Source of the DNA: Aphrocallistes beatrix
Taxonomy: Eukaryota; Porifera; Hexactinellida; Sceptrulophora; Aphrocallistidae
Assembly (NCBI GenBank): GCA_963281255.1
Contig: OY725494.1
Location: 2,307,934-2,371,933 of the forward strand
Reading direction: 5' to 3'
DNA: 64,000 bases
A program made the position numbers and the translations under genes. Below, in pieces: positions 11,116-21,350 of the stretch (within the stretch, counting starts at the first letter, position 1; each line of letters begins with the position of its first letter). Under the pieces are notes generated by a model that saw nothing but the letters and a program-made list of their open reading frames with translations, had not been told where the DNA came from and made no database searches.

Positions 11116-11310
11116 TCATACATAATTCTGCATTTTGACAAGAACTAGTTGAAAGTACTCACATTTGTTCATGGAAGGCTCAGAAATGATTAATTTCCAA
11201 TTCGATGAAGCTTTGGAATCTTTTTGAAAATCGCTTCTATAACAACTTAGTTTCCATATACACGTACTATATTTTGAATAATCAGCTTCGGAAGTTATGC
11301 TTAAATATCT

Positions 11311-12203
11311 TATATATTAAAATGCTAGGATTTGTTTGTTTGTTTGTTTGTTTGTCCGAATTGATTGAAGAATTGGCAAGTCGTAGAAATATGAAAATTG
11401 GCATGTAGGTGCCAAATGATGAATCTACGATTAAGTTCGAAAATCTAAGCAAAATTTTCACACCTCTGCAAAAAAAATGGAAAACAATTTTTCACACCTT
11501 TTCTATACAAAATATATGACTACACTATCACAATGGAAACCATTGTACATTTGTACGACACTACATATATCGTCATTGTTATTAATAATTCATAGCCACA
11601 ACTTATGTTTGATATCTTAAATGTATTATAGTGTATGGCAATAAAAAAAGATTATGTGCATATTTTCACACCTCTTATATACATATTTTCACACCATTTG
11701 ACGAATTTTGAAAAATATGCTAGAGACTAACTTCCAACGGGTGACATGGGGTTTTTAGGGGTGTAGATTTCGAATATCATATTTTCAGATCTATATGATA
11801 AATTATTTGTTTACTTTTGTTTACATTAGTTACATAAAGTAAACAAATTACAAAAAATGCTAGAAACTTGCTTTCAACGGTTGACATGGGGTTTTCAGGG
11901 GTGTAGATTTCGAATATCATATTTTCGAGTAAATTTGATGATCGATTTGTTTACTTTTGTATACAATAGATACATAAAGTAAACAAATACAAAAATAGGC
12001 TAGAGACTAGCTTCCAACGAATATTCGAATATCATATTTTCGGATCCATATGAGAAATTATTCGTTGACCTTTGTTGACCTTATATAAAGAAAAGAAAAT
12101 TCCCAAATAGGTCAGATTGAGGAACTCCAGGCGCCCGCAGGGCGACTCTGCGGACACGCAGTGTCCGCAAGCCGCGCAACGCAAGCAAGCGAAGCGTACT
12201 TGT
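11311..12203 (+). repeat. Repeat family B, near-complete copy of about 0.9 kb
   Basis: The left end is TATATATTAAAATGCTAGGA then a (TTTG)n tract then CCGAATTGATTGAAGAATTGG. The middle (about 11720-12090) holds three degenerate tandem units of about 130 bp, each with GCTAGA.ACT.GCTT/CTTCCAACG, GATTTCGAATATCATATTTTC and TAAAGTAAACAAAT. The right end (12115-12203) is GC-rich with hairpins (GCGCCCGCAGGGCG; CGGACACGCAGTGTCCG) and closes GCAAGCAAGCGAAGCGTACT. The hairpin end is homologous to the terminus of family A. Confidence 0.7.
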
Positions 12204-12835
12204 ATTAATGAAATCAAAATTAGTTTATAAAAATAGCATAATAACTGATTTGAATTGAATAATTTTATACTAGAGGCAATACTCAAACGCTTGTAATGAA
12301 TGGATTTATCAACCAATTTCATGAAATTACTAAATTATCAATACAACGTTAACCAAGTGTTCGTATAAAAAAGGCCTTCCTATTGTTGTTCTATAAAAAA
12401 ATCAAGCATTAGAACGATGTTTAAAATGAGTTAGAATAGCAGCATTTTTCGTTCTAAAAAGAGCCTATTGCGCAATCACATGATGACATATCAACTTTTT
12501 GACAGCGGAATTGCATACTCTGATATGATGTTTGTATATGGTAATACTATATTTGTATCATCGTATACAGTTTTCGATTTATCGATCTAATTACATTTTG
12601 AATTTATCAAAACTGGCCTTCTCGGTGACATACACGGTCGTGTACTAAGTAGGCCATGGTTTTCTCTCGACTTAGATTCCTGCCCCTATTTTTTTAAAAA
12701 GTTAGTAGAAAATAATATAATTTATACACGCAGTATGAAATTCGAAGTGAAGCTTATTCCATATTGAATAATCTTGTTGGCACTCAATGGTGTAAGAACT
12801 GATGCTGGTATATGATGCACAGACAACCGTGTGAG
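12204..12835. other. Intergenic, no feature recognised
   Basis: AT-rich sequence between the family B element and the Afadin stop codon. The 96-residue minus-strand ORF at 12032-12322 runs into the repeat terminus and is not credible. The Afadin 3' UTR presumably occupies the right part, but I see no strong AATAAA on the minus strand close to the stop. Confidence 0.5.
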
Positions 12836-15800
12836 CTATGAATTAGATTTGTGAATAAAGAAATCCATCTTGTCTTGCAGAGACATAGGCTGAGCGAGAT
12901 TGGCCTGAGAGAGCGGGAGGCATTCTGGAAGAGGGGAGTTAAAGGTGTCTGTGCTTGTGCTTTTATTCTTGCTGGCAGTGAGTGTGGATTGGATGACATC
13001 AGGAGGAGCTTCTAAGTGATGAACGGGAGTGAGTGGAGTAGTGTTAATAGTGCTAAGGGAATGGGGGGCAGTGTACAAACTGAGTGAAGGCGTCGTGGAG
13101 AAGTGTCTTTGCATCTGAGAGGAAGGATGGAACCCCACCAGTTGGGAGGGTGTGTGAGCGTGAGGAAGAAAGGCTTCCTTCTCCCTCACACAAACATCTG
13201 CTACGAGTCCGTGTGATGGAGATGAGCAGAGTGATTTTTGTTGCATTTCTTGCATCCTCAACATTTCAATGTTAGCTCTCACCTCTTGAAGCCTTTTCTC
13301 GCGCTGCGATATGGAACTGGTCAGCTCTACCTCATCCTGACTCAGCTTAGTCAGCAGCTCTCCCTTGCTAGCAGCGGCAGTAGGGCTAGGCTGCTGCTCT
13401 GGCGGTTTGTGGAGGTGAGGAGACTCGGCTCCCGACTCCAGGTGGAGGTGAGGTGCGTAGTGAGTGGGGTGGGGGAGGTAGTGCCGGAACCCGCCGTAAG
13501 GAGGCTCTGTCGGCACGAGCTGCAGTGTGTAGCTAGGCGGCGGGTAGTGACTGAGCGGGTGAGCGGGAGGGGGCGGGTAGAGGCCGTCATAGTAGGGTGA
13601 GGTGTGAAAGCGAGAGGAGGCCATGCTGTGAGAGGGCGGGGGGGCGTCTAGCTCTGAGTGCTGCTTGTCCCGCGGGAGGGGAGACAGGGAATAGTCCGAG
13701 TGCCGGGAGATGCGCGGGAAGCTAGGACACTGCGTGTAGTAGGACATCGGGCTGGACAGCTCCTCCTCGTAGCGCGCGGGGGGCTGCCTCGTCCTAGCAG
13801 GGGGTCTCTGCCACTCCAGGGGAGAGGCCCTGAGCCCCGGCCTCACGGAGGGGTACGGGTAGCCCCTGCTCAGGGGCAGCGAGTCCGAGTCCGAGAGCTC
13901 GGCGTCTGAGTAGTAGAGGTTGGTGGTGGAGAGCACCAGGTTGACGGACTCCTTCTTCAGGATCTTCAAGCGCACCTTCCGTCCCGTGGCGCGCAGCACA
14001 CTGGAAGCTCGCTCCTGAGTCATGGCCGGCCCCTCCAGGCTGACACTGTCCACCTCCACGATCTGGTCCCCGCGCTCCAGCCGCCCGTCTGCCAGCGCCG
14101 GATTGTCCAGCACTGACTTGATGAGGATGACAGACTTGGACTGGTTCTTGAGGCGACACGAGACCACACTGATCCCGATTGTGTCCGAGTCCCCTTTGTC
14201 CAACTCCAGCTCCAGGTAGCGGGCAGGCTCCTGGCAGGAGGGGTAGCTCCCGCCGCGGGGGGAGGGGAGAGACTCCGCCCCCCGGACAGAGTGGTGCTCG
14301 GCAGGCAGCAGATGGGGCGCGGAGGAGCTGCCCACAGAGCTGTGACTCCCAGAGAGTCTGTGCGTCGCCAGGTCGCTGCTCTTGACCCAGTTGCCCGCGC
14401 TGAGCAGAGACACCTCGTGCAGCTGGCACAGCCCCTTCTGCACCGCCGGCGCCACGAACTCCCGCAGACCCACAGGCAGCCCCAGCACTGTCCGCGAGGA
14501 GTAGCACGAGTCAGGGAGCTTGAAGGGGCGTGTCTGCTTAGAGGGGAGCAGGAGGGGGTCAGAGGGGTCAGAAGTGCTGCCACACAGAACCTGCAGGAGC
14601 TGTGTGTCCAGGAAGTCTCCCATCTCCAGGAGAGTTCGGATCTGCCGGGAGGACAGCTTGCTCGCTCGCTCCACTGCTTTCCTGAGGTCAGCTGCTGGAG
14701 GCGCTGCCGACACACACTCCAGTAGACTGATGGCCTGCGAAGAGAAGGAGAGACTGCCCCCTCCCGCCCCCTGCTCCTCCCCCCACGCCTGCACCCTCTT
14801 GACCCGGGGCCCGAGGAGGGAGAGGGCGGAGGGGGCGGCGCAGCTGCGAGTGGTGAGCAGTTGGTTGAGCACGTGAGCGTCGATGGAGTGCAAGAGCCGC
14901 GAGGAGAGCTCTCTCGCGATTTCTCTGTTCACGCTGCAGGACGCCATGAGGCCGGACACGGACTCCAGCACTGCGAACAGTGCGCCTGCGCTCCTGCGCT
15001 GCGCGGGAACTCGGGTCAGGATGCCGCCGGGCTTCCACAGCATGTCCAGGTAGGAGTCAGAGGGACGCGGCGGATGAGAGGAGGGGGCGAAGAGGGAGTG
15101 CGCCAGTGGGTCTATCTCCTTCAACAGAGACTCGCACAGGCACTTGAAGGCGTGGCCAGCGATCTGAGAGAGAGCGGCGAGTGCGTCGGCGCAGTGCGGA
15201 GACAACTCGTCGTCCTTCTTCAGGAAGTGCAGCAGCTCTGAAGCGTTGTTCACCCAGAAGGCGAGGGGCCCAGGGATGTGTCTGTTCTGCGCCACGGTGG
15301 CCTTGAGCAGGGAGCAGGCGCAGGCCAGCGTCTCGCGCATGCTCTGCAGGCGCTGGGAGAGAGACGCCGCGGACTGCGAGTCCCCGCCCAAGAAGGAGCG
15401 GGCGCAGAGGTAGAGCGCGTAGGCGGGCGCCTGCTGGAAGGAGACGGAGGCGTAGGCGAGGTCCGTGATGAAGCAGTCCGCCAGCAGCGGGGCGGAGTGG
15501 GGCGCGAAGGACAGCATGGCCGGGAGGATGAGCGGCTCCTCCTTCACGCGGGCGCTGCTGCGGAGGGGACGGGACGGGGGCGGGAGGGGCCTGGCCAGGT
15601 CCTCGGACAGAAAGTCGTCCAGGTTGGAGCTGGAGTAGTTGGAGAGAGAAATGACCTTTCCGTCTGAGAGGAAGATGGTCTCCGGCGCATCCTCTTGGAG
15701 ACTCAGCCTCTGCAGGCAGAACTCGTTGATAGCGCCGTCGCTGAGCACCCTCTGCAGCTCCCGCCCCTCCCGCCGGTACTCCCCCAGGACGGAAGAGGGC

Positions 15801-17395
15801 CTGCCCTCTGCCCCCTCCACGCTCCTCCGCTGCTGCTGCAGCTGCAGAGAGGCGCGGACAGGGCCGGGGTCCGGAGCGCAGAACTGGAAGTCATAGTGCC
15901 GCCCGAACCTGATCACGCAGGAGGAAGTCAGAGGGGTGGACCCCCGTATCATGCTGTGGTCCACGAAGACATCGGCCAATGGGGAAGAGGGGACAAGTCG
16001 ACACACGCCCCTGTACCCCTCCAGCACACAATGCTCGGGCAGGATGTCCTCCCCTTCCAGAGCGAGGTACCTGTCCGCCTGTTGGTTGGAGCCCCTCCGC
16101 GAGCCCACCAGCAGCCGGAAGTCGTGCAGGTAGAGCTGAATGCGGTGCTGCTTGTCCGGCTTCCCTGCCCTCATCGGGAGCAGGCAGGGCAGGGGCTGTC
16201 TGCCCTTGAGAGGCCGCGAGCGGAATGAGTCGGACGGGGGCAGCGGCTTCAGCGCCTGCGGGATGATCTTGGGCCGGATGGCCTGGTCCAGCCTGCGCAG
16301 CTGGAAGATGACTCTGAGCGCGGGGAAGTTGGCGCGGTGCTCGCGGTACCTGCGGAGTGGGTGGTCGCCTGGCTCCAGCAGGCATTCATCTCTGCCTGTG
16401 GTGGTGACACAGCTGGCGGCGTTCGAGAGACTGTACTGCACCAGACAGAAGTCGGACGGGTCTTCCTTCCCCATGTGGTACTTCTCCAGCGTCCCCCTGA
16501 TCACGTCGTGCGCCGTGTGCTCTGGAGTGACGAGCAGCGTCTTGTAGGGCACCTCTGGGATCAGATTCTCCGCGTAGATCTTGAGAGCCGTGGTGCAAGG
16601 GTTCTTGAGCGCTTCTCGGATCTGCTCCATCTTCCTCTCCCTCCTCCTCTTCAGCACCACCTCCGGGTTGGAGAGGGTGCGCATCAGGTGCATCCCTTGC
16701 AGCTCCGAGTACATCTCGTCGATGCCGCCGGGCTGGGGGGCTGCCGGGCTGTGGAGGGAGGAATGTGTGGAGAGGGGCGGTGCGAGAGGGGGGGTGGGGG
16801 TAGCAGGGATGCTGTCCCCCTCACTCGCGTCCAAATGGTGCGTTTTAGAAAGATATTTGGGTAGTTTCACACTCAGCCTGCGCTTCCACTTCTTCCTCTT
16901 GCTCTTGTCCCGACTCGTCTTCACACCCTCGCCCGGATAGAAAGGAGCGCCCGAACTGTGTCTCAACGTTGACGGGCGCTGCTCCAGCAAGAAGTAGCCG
17001 TCCCTCTCGTCCTTGTTCCAGTTGAGCTGCACCAGCAGCGGCATCTCCTCTCGCGGGAGGAGTCTGCGCTCTCCATTCGGGAATATCTCCCACAGGAAGA
17101 AGTCTTCGGGGTTGGAGAGCATCTTCATGTCAGATCGGAACTTTTCGACCAGCACCTCAGTCACCTGCAGGCACGTGTCTGCACTGGACACCTTGATGCA
17201 CTTCGAGTTGAGAGGGCCTTTAGGATCGCGGTGAAAGAATCGAACTACTCCGAAAAACTCCAAATTCTCATTTGGTAGGGATATTTCAAAAAGTGAGAAT
17301 CGCTCTTGATTCCATTTCGAGATTATTTCAGAAAGTCGGATGTGCTCTTCGTCACAGGAGGTTGTCAGATGGGAACTAGTTCTTTTCTTATCCAT
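12836..17395 (-). CDS. AFDN: Afadin (AF-6/canoe) adherens-junction scaffold, intronless
   Basis: Single exon, 1,519 aa from ATG 17395 to TAG 12836-12838. The frame continues to a TTG at 17422, but an in-frame stop lies just above, so ATG 17395 is chosen. Domain order is that of Afadin: Ras-association domain 1 (about residues 32-140; FEISLPNENLEFFGVVRFF, VQLNWNKDERDGYFLLE), Ras-association 2 (about 262-368), FHA (about 415-508), DIL/dilute (about 630-930), PDZ (about 1058-1148, carboxylate loop IGISVV) and a Pro/Ser/Tyr-rich tail with a short coiled coil near 1400. In animals Afadin links nectins and Rap/Ras signals to F-actin. The gene is much GC-richer than its flanks, which explains the many antisense ORFs. 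Lack of introns over 4.6 kb is unusual for this family. Confidence 0.95.
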   Translation of the reverse strand: MDKKRTSSHLTTSCDEEHIRLSEIISKWNQERFSLFEISLPNENLEFFGVVRFFHRDPKGPLNSKCIKVSSADTCLQVTEVLVEKFRSDMKMLSNPEDFFLWEIFPNGERRLLPREEMPLLVQLNWNKDERDGYFLLEQRPSTLRHSSGAPFYPGEGVKTSRDKSKRKKWKRRLSVKLPKYLSKTHHLDASEGDSIPATPTPPLAPPLSTHSSLHSPAAPQPGGIDEMYSELQGMHLMRTLSNPEVVLKRRRERKMEQIREALKNPCTTALKIYAENLIPEVPYKTLLVTPEHTAHDVIRGTLEKYHMGKEDPSDFCLVQYSLSNAASCVTTTGRDECLLEPGDHPLRRYREHRANFPALRVIFQLRRLDQAIRPKIIPQALKPLPPSDSFRSRPLKGRQPLPCLLPMRAGKPDKQHRIQLYLHDFRLLVGSRRGSNQQADRYLALEGEDILPEHCVLEGYRGVCRLVPSSPLADVFVDHSMIRGSTPLTSSCVIRFGRHYDFQFCAPDPGPVRASLQLQQQRRSVEGAEGRPSSVLGEYRREGRELQRVLSDGAINEFCLQRLSLQEDAPETIFLSDGKVISLSNYSSSNLDDFLSEDLARPLPPPSRPLRSSARVKEEPLILPAMLSFAPHSAPLLADCFITDLAYASVSFQQAPAYALYLCARSFLGGDSQSAASLSQRLQSMRETLACACSLLKATVAQNRHIPGPLAFWVNNASELLHFLKKDDELSPHCADALAALSQIAGHAFKCLCESLLKEIDPLAHSLFAPSSHPPRPSDSYLDMLWKPGGILTRVPAQRRSAGALFAVLESVSGLMASCSVNREIARELSSRLLHSIDAHVLNQLLTTRSCAAPSALSLLGPRVKRVQAWGEEQGAGGGSLSFSSQAISLLECVSAAPPAADLRKAVERASKLSSRQIRTLLEMGDFLDTQLLQVLCGSTSDPSDPLLLPSKQTRPFKLPDSCYSSRTVLGLPVGLREFVAPAVQKGLCQLHEVSLLSAGNWVKSSDLATHRLSGSHSSVGSSSAPHLLPAEHHSVRGAESLPSPRGGSYPSCQEPARYLELELDKGDSDTIGISVVSCRLKNQSKSVILIKSVLDNPALADGRLERGDQIVEVDSVSLEGPAMTQERASSVLRATGRKVRLKILKKESVNLVLSTTNLYYSDAELSDSDSLPLSRGYPYPSVRPGLRASPLEWQRPPARTRQPPARYEEELSSPMSYYTQCPSFPRISRHSDYSLSPLPRDKQHSELDAPPPSHSMASSRFHTSPYYDGLYPPPPAHPLSHYPPPSYTLQLVPTEPPYGGFRHYLPHPTHYAPHLHLESGAESPHLHKPPEQQPSPTAAASKGELLTKLSQDEVELTSSISQREKRLQEVRANIEMLRMQEMQQKSLCSSPSHGLVADVCVREKEAFLPHAHTPSQLVGFHPSSQMQRHFSTTPSLSLYTAPHSLSTINTTPLTPVHHLEAPPDVIQSTLTASKNKSTSTDTFNSPLPECLPLSQANLAQPMSLQDKMDFFIHKSNS

Positions 17396-18213
17396 TAATT
17401 GTACCTCTTTCTTTTCTCTCAAGCTGCATTATAGATTGGAGAGCTAAATTGATACAAAATTTGTAATCAGCCAAGGATTTCATAAGTGAGAAATTAATTA
17501 ATTTGCAAGGATAGTTAATAATATCACAGTTCTGCGTCAAATTCAATCTTTAAAGTATGAGAGCTAACTGAAAGATGTTTGAAATACCAATTCTAGAAAT
17601 AAACTCATGAATGGCTCTTACTGACTTCATAGGCGTCGATGTGGGAACCCCCCCCAAGGCTCGGAGCTAGGGATTTCCGGAAAAAGCACTAACATTGTTA
17701 TTTTAGTATAGAAAATAAAAAAAACAACTCACTTTAATTTTTTAGCTCGTTCCACTAATAGTTAAGAAAAGCTCTACAAAGACAAATACAATAGAATCGT
17801 ACAAGTTATATACGCGTAGGAACTAAAGGCCATGTGATTGATGATCTTCTCTAACAAAGACCTTGAGCAGCAGAACAGACTCGCAGGTGTAGAGAGCTAT
17901 AACATCAGTTCAGTCGCTAGCATGAATGTAGCAGCCTTTATCTGTCTCTTGATTAACTTAATTAGTCTCAAAATTTTAGGCTCAATGTACTAGAATATAT
18001 ATAAAGTATAAATAACTACACACTAGTTAGTAGTCATTATCCAACATTTCTAGAATATAGGGAAGGGAGGTGCCATTTATTTTTAGTGCAATTCATATAC
18101 AATTTATTGTATTGGATAATTGAATCTATGATCTAATATAATGCAATAGTAGAGGATGCAGACTAAAATGAGTGTTGGTGTCTAGCCGATTTAGAGAGTA
18201 ATAACTGTTAAAA

Positions 18214-18313
18214 ATTAACCTTTCACAGACGGGATGGGAGTGTGCTTCCAAACTAGCTATGATGACACAATGTTTTATATTAAAATGTGGAAACACTCCC
18301 ATCCCGTCTGTGA
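18214..18313. repeat. Hairpin MITE with GACGGGATGGGAGTGTG arms
   Basis: TCACAGACGGGATGGGAGTG at the left pairs with CACTCCCATCCCGTCTGTGA at the right around a short AT-rich loop. Related single arms or hairpins occur at 37263-37362 (both arms), 46748-46775 and 56406-56432. Confidence 0.7.
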
Positions 18314-18887
18314 GGGCTTTATGGTAACAACATTGGATCAAAGGATTAAGTTCGCAAGGACTCTCATATGATATTAATTAAATAATAATGTCGGTCTGCT
18401 ATATAGTACCAATCTTCCAGTAGGAAGGCTGTCCTGGTATATTGGTAGTAAATACTGCTGATCTGTAATATTAAGCTTTAAATTGAGGAAGTGGCTTCCT
18501 GAAAATTAGAAGATAGGAAAAACAAATTCTGAAAACTTGTGTGTATATAGGAGCAATTCCCGTTCAGATTTCTACCAGTCCTCTTTGAGAGTTTGCGAAA
18601 CCATATTTCAATATGAGGGCGGAGGTAATTACCTCTTCTGCCTCAATGCTAGTTTCTAGCATAATTATGCGCCGAATTCTAGAATAATAGAATGTTTAAG
18701 AATCAAGATATCAGGGAATATGTTAAAACATATTTAAAAGATAACATGGTCCTTATTCTGGTCACCACCTGCACAGGTCAAACGAGCGAAGGTCTATAAC
18801 AATCGAATTGTGAAAGGATCATTACTATACATTATATCAATTACTGCACTGCGCATAGGTATGAACTTAATTCAACTCAATTGACCA

Positions 18888-19607
18888 ATTCTACCGGGTA
18901 ATTTCTGTACAAGCTTCATTGGGTATATAATTTCTTAAACTCAAACAGTCTTAGTTATTATGGTCTTTAGAGATTGTAATTCGAATACTTTCAACGATTT
19001 AAAAGATTTTTCGAGTCTGAGACATAGAACTGTGTTTTGTATGGTGAGTTTGGTGAATAAAAAATGTGTCCTAGCACGCAGCGAAAATCGCAAATCTGGT
19101 CCCGCTGCTTCTGTATAAATTGTCTACATAATCGAAGTTCCATGACGATTTAACACCAGATACCTTTCATTCACCATAGAAATATTTCATGAATCCACTG
19201 AATTCATTTTCAGACATGAGAAAAAGTTATTCATTCGCAGTTCAAATGAGGTATATTTTGCAAAATTCCCTAAAATTGCACTTTTTTTCACATCACAAAA
19301 AAATCTGATCCAATTGATCCTCAAAATGCACTGATCTGAACATCGTATATTTCTAAAAATTTAGAGTGTTCGAGGAAAATGTGTGTGCTAATTTTTCCTA
19401 GAATTTGAAGACTCTAGAAAGATAATTCGAAAAGCAGTGGGCTTTGATTCGCGATTTTGAATCGAAAATCGAAAAATCTTTTAAAATCATTGAAAGTATT
19501 CGAATTACGATCTCTAAAGAACATAATAACTAAGATCGTTTGAGTATAAGAAATTAAATACCCAATCAAGCTTGTAACAGAACTTATTGGTCACCCGGTA
19601 GAATTCA
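18888..19607. mobile_element. Diverged mariner-like foldback MITE, about 720 bp
   Basis: ATTCTACCGGGTAATTTCTG and the inverse CACCCGGTAGAAT lie at the ends. Inner arms (CAAACAGTCTTAGTTATTAT near 18943 versus ATAATAACTAAGATCGTTTG near 19530) are inverted repeats. It shares most of its interior with the fresher copy at 29539-30308, so it is an older, truncated or recombined member of that family. Confidence 0.7.
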
Positions 19608-19850
19608 TATACCAAATGCTCTATTTTTAAATTGATACCGTCGGCTTTATAATATCCACCGACCAAAAATCAGAGCGGACTCAATCAATAATAACTCTGT
19701 CAACATCACCTCAATGTGATGATGTCATCTTAACACAATCCCCAATCAAAATTCAGAAATATCTAATTATATATTCGACCCATTGACGGGTAAATTTCTC
19801 TAAATATTTAGCACAATACATCACAGCTATGGAATTCTCTAACTGTACAG

Positions 19851-20891
19851 TTAATTGGTTTTAACTTTGGGATATTTCCCTAAACTCATACGTGACTTGA
19901 TGGCATGCCACATCTCGTGGCAGACACCACTGAACAAGAGAGTACCGCCAAATACGCAGAAAGTGGCCAGCCAGTGGTAGTATGTAAATGGATTGCGAAA
20001 GTAGAGCACGGAGAAGAGGAGAGAAACGAACTTCCTGATACTGACTACAAGCGTGACGGTGAGAGAGGGAGCTTCTGTTGTAAGTGAGAAAACGCTTTTG
20101 ATGCAAATGAATGCCGATAAAACATTCAGCAGCATCAGTAGCCACATCTTAGGAAATGGAAAAAAGAACAGACTGAGAGTGTTCGAGTGTGTGAAGCGCG
20201 AGAAATTGTCTAGGATCTCCGGTACGAATATGATGAAGCCTGGGAGAGGCAAGAGATGGGACATATACATGGCTTCTTGTGGGTGTTTTCCGAACCTCGA
20301 AACAAATTTCTCCTGAGCAAGACCCAACATGGCAGAGGATATTAGTGCAAATAAGAGCATTAGGATTCCTAACAACCACACATAGAAATTTGTATCTTCT
20401 TCTTCCTGACTGTATTCTTTCTCCGTCATCATCCTTGCAGTGCTAACAGTTGCCACTGCTATGCCTAGAGTCACCATGCAGACGGAGAAATACTTGACTA
20501 AGGAGTAGCGCTTGTGCATTAGCAGCACCCCAAGCAGCATATTGGCTATGAGGGACCCGGAGCGAAATATCATGTGAAGTGGGAGAGAAATCTGGAACTT
20601 GAAGACCCAGTTGTTGACTAGATTAGACAAGAAAAATAATGAAACCATGACGACATGATAGAGAGGTGGTACAGATAGAGGACGAGACCCAAACCGAGCA
20701 AATGTCACAAAAAGGATAGTAGCAATGAAAAGAAACTGACAGAATGTCATCGTGTTTGCCATATTTGGGTCTTCTTTGAGTAAGAGTTCCAGTATTACCA
20801 CATTGACACAGCAACTGAAAAGAGCGGAACAAGAGAGAAAGGTGATCTTCATATTTGAAGTCCAACTAGAGTAGTTGAGGGAAAATTCCAT
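19851..20891 (-). CDS. SLC35B4: SLC35B4-type UDP-xylose/UDP-GlcNAc transporter
   Basis: Single-exon frame of 346 aa from ATG 20891 to TAA. About ten hydrophobic segments span the protein, as in nucleotide-sugar antiporters. Recognisable family blocks are MTFCQFLFIA, FKFQISLPLHMIFRSGSL.NM.LG, KYFSVCMVTLGI, the acidic loop EYSQEEED, and LTVTLVVSIRKFVSLLFSV with FGGTLLF near the C-terminus. SLC35B4 and yeast Yea4 carry UDP-xylose and UDP-GlcNAc into the Golgi/ER lumen in exchange for UMP. Family members are usually 330-350 aa, so the gene is full length. It ends in a Lys-rich tail (GKYPKVKTN) that could act in ER/Golgi retrieval, though it is not a canonical dilysine signal. It is the same strand as Afadin, ZRSR2-like and KMT2, with long gaps, so no operon is implied. 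Confidence 0.93.
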   Translation of the reverse strand: MEFSLNYSSWTSNMKITFLSCSALFSCCVNVVILELLLKEDPNMANTMTFCQFLFIATILFVTFARFGSRPLSVPPLYHVVMVSLFFLSNLVNNWVFKFQISLPLHMIFRSGSLIANMLLGVLLMHKRYSLVKYFSVCMVTLGIAVATVSTARMMTEKEYSQEEEDTNFYVWLLGILMLLFALISSAMLGLAQEKFVSRFGKHPQEAMYMSHLLPLPGFIIFVPEILDNFSRFTHSNTLSLFFFPFPKMWLLMLLNVLSAFICIKSVFSLTTEAPSLTVTLVVSIRKFVSLLFSVLYFRNPFTYYHWLATFCVFGGTLLFSGVCHEMWHAIKSRMSLGKYPKVKTN

Positions 20892-21224
20892 TGAGCTAAC
20901 ATTGAAAAATTAAGAAATCTTTAGTATGGGAAGTGGGGGCCGAAAATAGATCCGATGGGGGCTCTGGCCTCCGCATCCCTCCCCTCAAGATCCGCCACCG
21001 ACTGCAACTATAACTGATCTAGTTGGATCAGGTATGGTCGGCATAACTCGTCTTGACCAGTTATCTCGCCCGAATAGTTAAGGTTAGGGTGCCCTAAAAT
21101 TCTCAAAATTCTCAAAATTTTAGGATTTTTATCGAAAATTATTAAAATGTTTTTTTTTAAAATTTTGTGTACTTTGACCGGTTATAAACCATCTTATCAA
21201 TTTTTAGAATTCAAATACAAATAT

Positions 21225-21345
21225 TGTGCCATATTGCCTAATTTACGGAATGTTCCGTAAATTAGGCATTTACAATATCCTGAATGGGATATTCCGTAAA
21301 ATAGGTATTTGAAATTCCGGAACCGTTCCGTCAAATTCCATAAAT
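21225..21345. repeat. Short inverted repeats around TTCCGTAAATTAGGC
   Basis: GCCTAATTTACGGAATGTTC is followed at once by its inverse GAACATTCCGTAAATTAGGC-like half, and a further degenerate copy (ATTCCGTAAAATAGG) follows. This makes a compact cruciform-prone cluster of about 120 bp between SLC35B4 and the coiled-coil pseudogene. Confidence 0.55.
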
Positions 21346-21350
21346 TACAG

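Larger units (their letters stand above)
17396..19850. other. Intergenic between Afadin and SLC35B4
   Basis: AT-rich DNA holding the Afadin 5' flank, a hairpin repeat at 18214-18313 and a foldback element at 18888-19607 (both listed). No gene was recognised. The stretch 17630-17690 (GGAACCCCCCCC) looks like a decayed repeat end. Confidence 0.5.

Noticed and set aside
13084-17234. Many 60-240 codon ORFs on both strands across the Afadin gene
   Set aside because: GC-rich coding DNA leaves other frames open. The Afadin frame carries all recognisable domains, so the others are shadows.
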